From: Pseudomonadota bacterium | GTDB taxonomy: Bacteria > Pseudomonadota > Alphaproteobacteria > Elsterales > Elsteraceae | Direction of reading: 5' to 3' | Assembly: GCA_016195115.1 (NCBI GenBank) | Contig: JACQAI010000052.1 | Span: forward strand, 1-7,001 | Length of the DNA stretch: 7,001 nucleotides | Shown here: one piece after another, positions 6,119 to 7,001 of the stretch | How positions within the stretch are numbered: position 1 is the stretch's first letter | Layout of the letters: each line of letters begins with the position of its first letter | Made by a program: the position numbers and the translations under genes | The notes under the pieces: model-generated | Database searches by the model: none | The model's input: only the letters and a program-made list of their open reading frames with translations | Told to the model about the DNA's origin: nothing

Positions 6119-6126
6119 GGAGGTGA
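6119..6126 (+). promoter_or_regulatory. Ribosome binding site fixing the GTG start of the hydrolase
   Basis: GGAGGTGA is a near-perfect Shine-Dalgarno, with CGCG between it and the GTG at 6131. It decides the start in favour of GTG over the later ATG at residue 10, which would cut into the lipoprotein signal. The divergent intergenic region 6026-6118 is GC-rich and shows no convincing -10/-35 on either strand. Confidence 0.75.
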
Positions 6127-6130
6127 CGCG

Positions 6131-7001
6131 GTGTGGCGGACGGTCAAAGCGGCCCTGATGAGCGTCGGCCTGTCGGGCTGCTCGGCGCTCGATGCGCTCG
6201 ACGCGATCGTGCCCGAGGCTGGCTACGTCGCCGCGGTCGATCTGCCCTACGGCGCCGGGCCGCGCCAGCGCCTCGACGTCTATCGCCCGGCGGCGCCGGC
6301 GGCGCGCCCGGCGCCGGTGCTGGTGTTCTTCTACGGCGGCAACTGGCAGACCGGCGCGCGCCGGGACTACCGCTTCGTCGGCCAGGCGCTGGCCGCCCAG
6401 GGTTTCGTCACGGTCGTGCCGGACTACCGGCTCTATCCCGAGGTGCGCTATCCCGGTTTCGTCGAGGACGGCGCCGCGGCGGTCGCGTGGACGGCGGCGA
6501 ACATCGCGCGGTTCGGCGGCGATCCGCGGCGCATCGTCGTGGCCGGCCACTCGGCCGGCGCCCACACCGCCCTGATGCTGGCGCTCAATCCGGGGTTCGG
6601 CGTCGCGCGCGGCACGCTCGCGGGTGCGGTCGGCCTGGCCGGTCCCTACGATTTCGAGCCCACCGGCACCACGCGCGACATCCTGGCGGTCGATCGCGGC
6701 GGTCCGTCCGCCATGCCGATCGACTATGCCGACGGCACGACGCCGCCGGTGCTGCTGATCACCGGCGATGCCGACACCACCGTGTACCCGCGCAACAGCG
6801 AGCGGCTCGCTGCGCGCATCCGCGCGCGCGGCGGCCGCGCCGAGCTCATCGTCTATCCCGGCGTCGGCCACATCCGCGTGGTCGCGGCGCTGGCGGCGCC
6901 GCTGGCGTGGCTCGCCCCGGTGCGCGCCGACGTCGCCGCGTTCCTTACTTCGGTTGCGGAACGATCCGGAGGTACGGCTTCGGCGCCTTCCAGCCACCCG
7001 G
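6131..7001 (+). CDS. Alpha/beta hydrolase (esterase/lipase-like), putative lipoprotein, runs off the window
   Basis: An open frame starts at GTG 6131 behind a strong ribosome site and gives 290 residues with no stop before the edge. Residues 1-17 (MWRTVKAALMSVGLSGC) form a short lipoprotein signal with lipobox LSGC, so the mature enzyme is probably lipid-anchored at Cys17 in the envelope. The fold is the HSL/BD-FAE-like esterase type: LDVYRP (48-53), an oxyanion-hole motif FFYGGNW (66-72, Tyr replacing the usual His of HGG), VVPDYRLYPEVRYP, nucleophile Ser141 in GHSAG, acid Asp215 in TGDADTTV, and His247 in PGVGHI. The expected family end is near DVAAFL (residue 272), so the stop should lie just beyond 7001, or the last residues run through a convergent neighbour. 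The likely role is hydrolysis of an ester or lactone; the substrate is unknown. It is transcribed divergently from the transferase and may be unrelated to the minus-strand cluster. Confidence 0.88.
   Translation, partial: MWRTVKAALMSVGLSGCSALDALDAIVPEAGYVAAVDLPYGAGPRQRLDVYRPAAPAARPAPVLVFFYGGNWQTGARRDYRFVGQALAAQGFVTVVPDYRLYPEVRYPGFVEDGAAAVAWTAANIARFGGDPRRIVVAGHSAGAHTALMLALNPGFGVARGTLAGAVGLAGPYDFEPTGTTRDILAVDRGGPSAMPIDYADGTTPPVLLITGDADTTVYPRNSERLAARIRARGGRAELIVYPGVGHIRVVAALAAPLAWLAPVRADVAAFLTSVAERSGGTASAPSSHP
6945..7001 (-). CDS. Possible C-terminal tail of a convergent gene
   Basis: Reading leftward from the edge, the frame gives PGGWKAPKPYLRIVPQPK and then TAA at 6945. It reads like a natural basic/proline-rich protein end, and the hydrolase should end near here anyway. 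Only 18 codons are visible, so no family can be named. If real, it overlaps the 3' end of the plus-strand hydrolase gene tail-to-tail. Confidence 0.3.
   Translation of the reverse strand, partial: PGGWKAPKPYLRIVPQPK

Noticed and set aside
6026..6997. Upstream extension of the transferase frame to 6997
   Set aside because: It is antisense to the alpha/beta hydrolase and Arg/Asp/Val/Ala-rich; family homology begins after the ATG codons at 6025 and 6016.

Overview
The window is very GC-rich, with strongly G/C-ended codons and dense coding. It looks like a high-GC alphaproteobacterium (Rhodospirillales, Reyranella or Bradyrhizobium-like). The main lineage hint is the 4321-4423 palindrome beginning GTCATTGCGAGCGCAGCG, a type of dispersed intergenic repeat common in such genomes. 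The taxon is inference only.

Layout. Nearly everything is on the minus strand and is transcribed from right to left. The order is a gamma-glutamyltransferase-family Ntn hydrolase (4436-6025), the palindromic repeat, a fumarylacetoacetate hydrolase (FAH)-family protein (3571-4290), a family 5 ABC-transporter solute-binding protein (1852-3456), and a 336-base non-coding stretch with repeats and a possible promoter/operator. Next come a 2-hydroxychromene-2-carboxylate isomerase / DsbA-fold protein (893-1515, frameshifted) and an acyl-CoA-dehydrogenase-fold flavoprotein (about 118-836, cut short). The last ~120 bases at the left edge are in another frame and match the interior of phosphopantetheine adenylyltransferase (CoaD). 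On the right, a lipoprotein-type alpha/beta hydrolase (6131 to the edge, plus strand) diverges from the transferase. A possible minus-strand gene tail meets it at 6945-7001.

Function. The isomerase, the FAH-family hydrolase and an acyl-CoA-dehydrogenase-fold flavin enzyme of the kind that includes aromatic hydroxylases, together with a periplasmic binding protein, suggest uptake and breakdown of an aromatic or similar organic acid. No substrate can be named from the sequence. The binding protein has no permease or ATPase partner here.

The most notable point is damage. Three of the five main minus-strand genes are broken: the flavoprotein runs out of frame into a coaD fragment, the isomerase has a single-base-type frameshift near 1350-1372, and the FAH protein has lost about 55-60 N-terminal codons, leaving a recognisable orphan start (MKLVRFG) at 4253 in another frame. 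This is either a decaying catabolic cluster or an error-prone or chimeric assembly. I do not see a convincing new defence, mobile or regulatory system.
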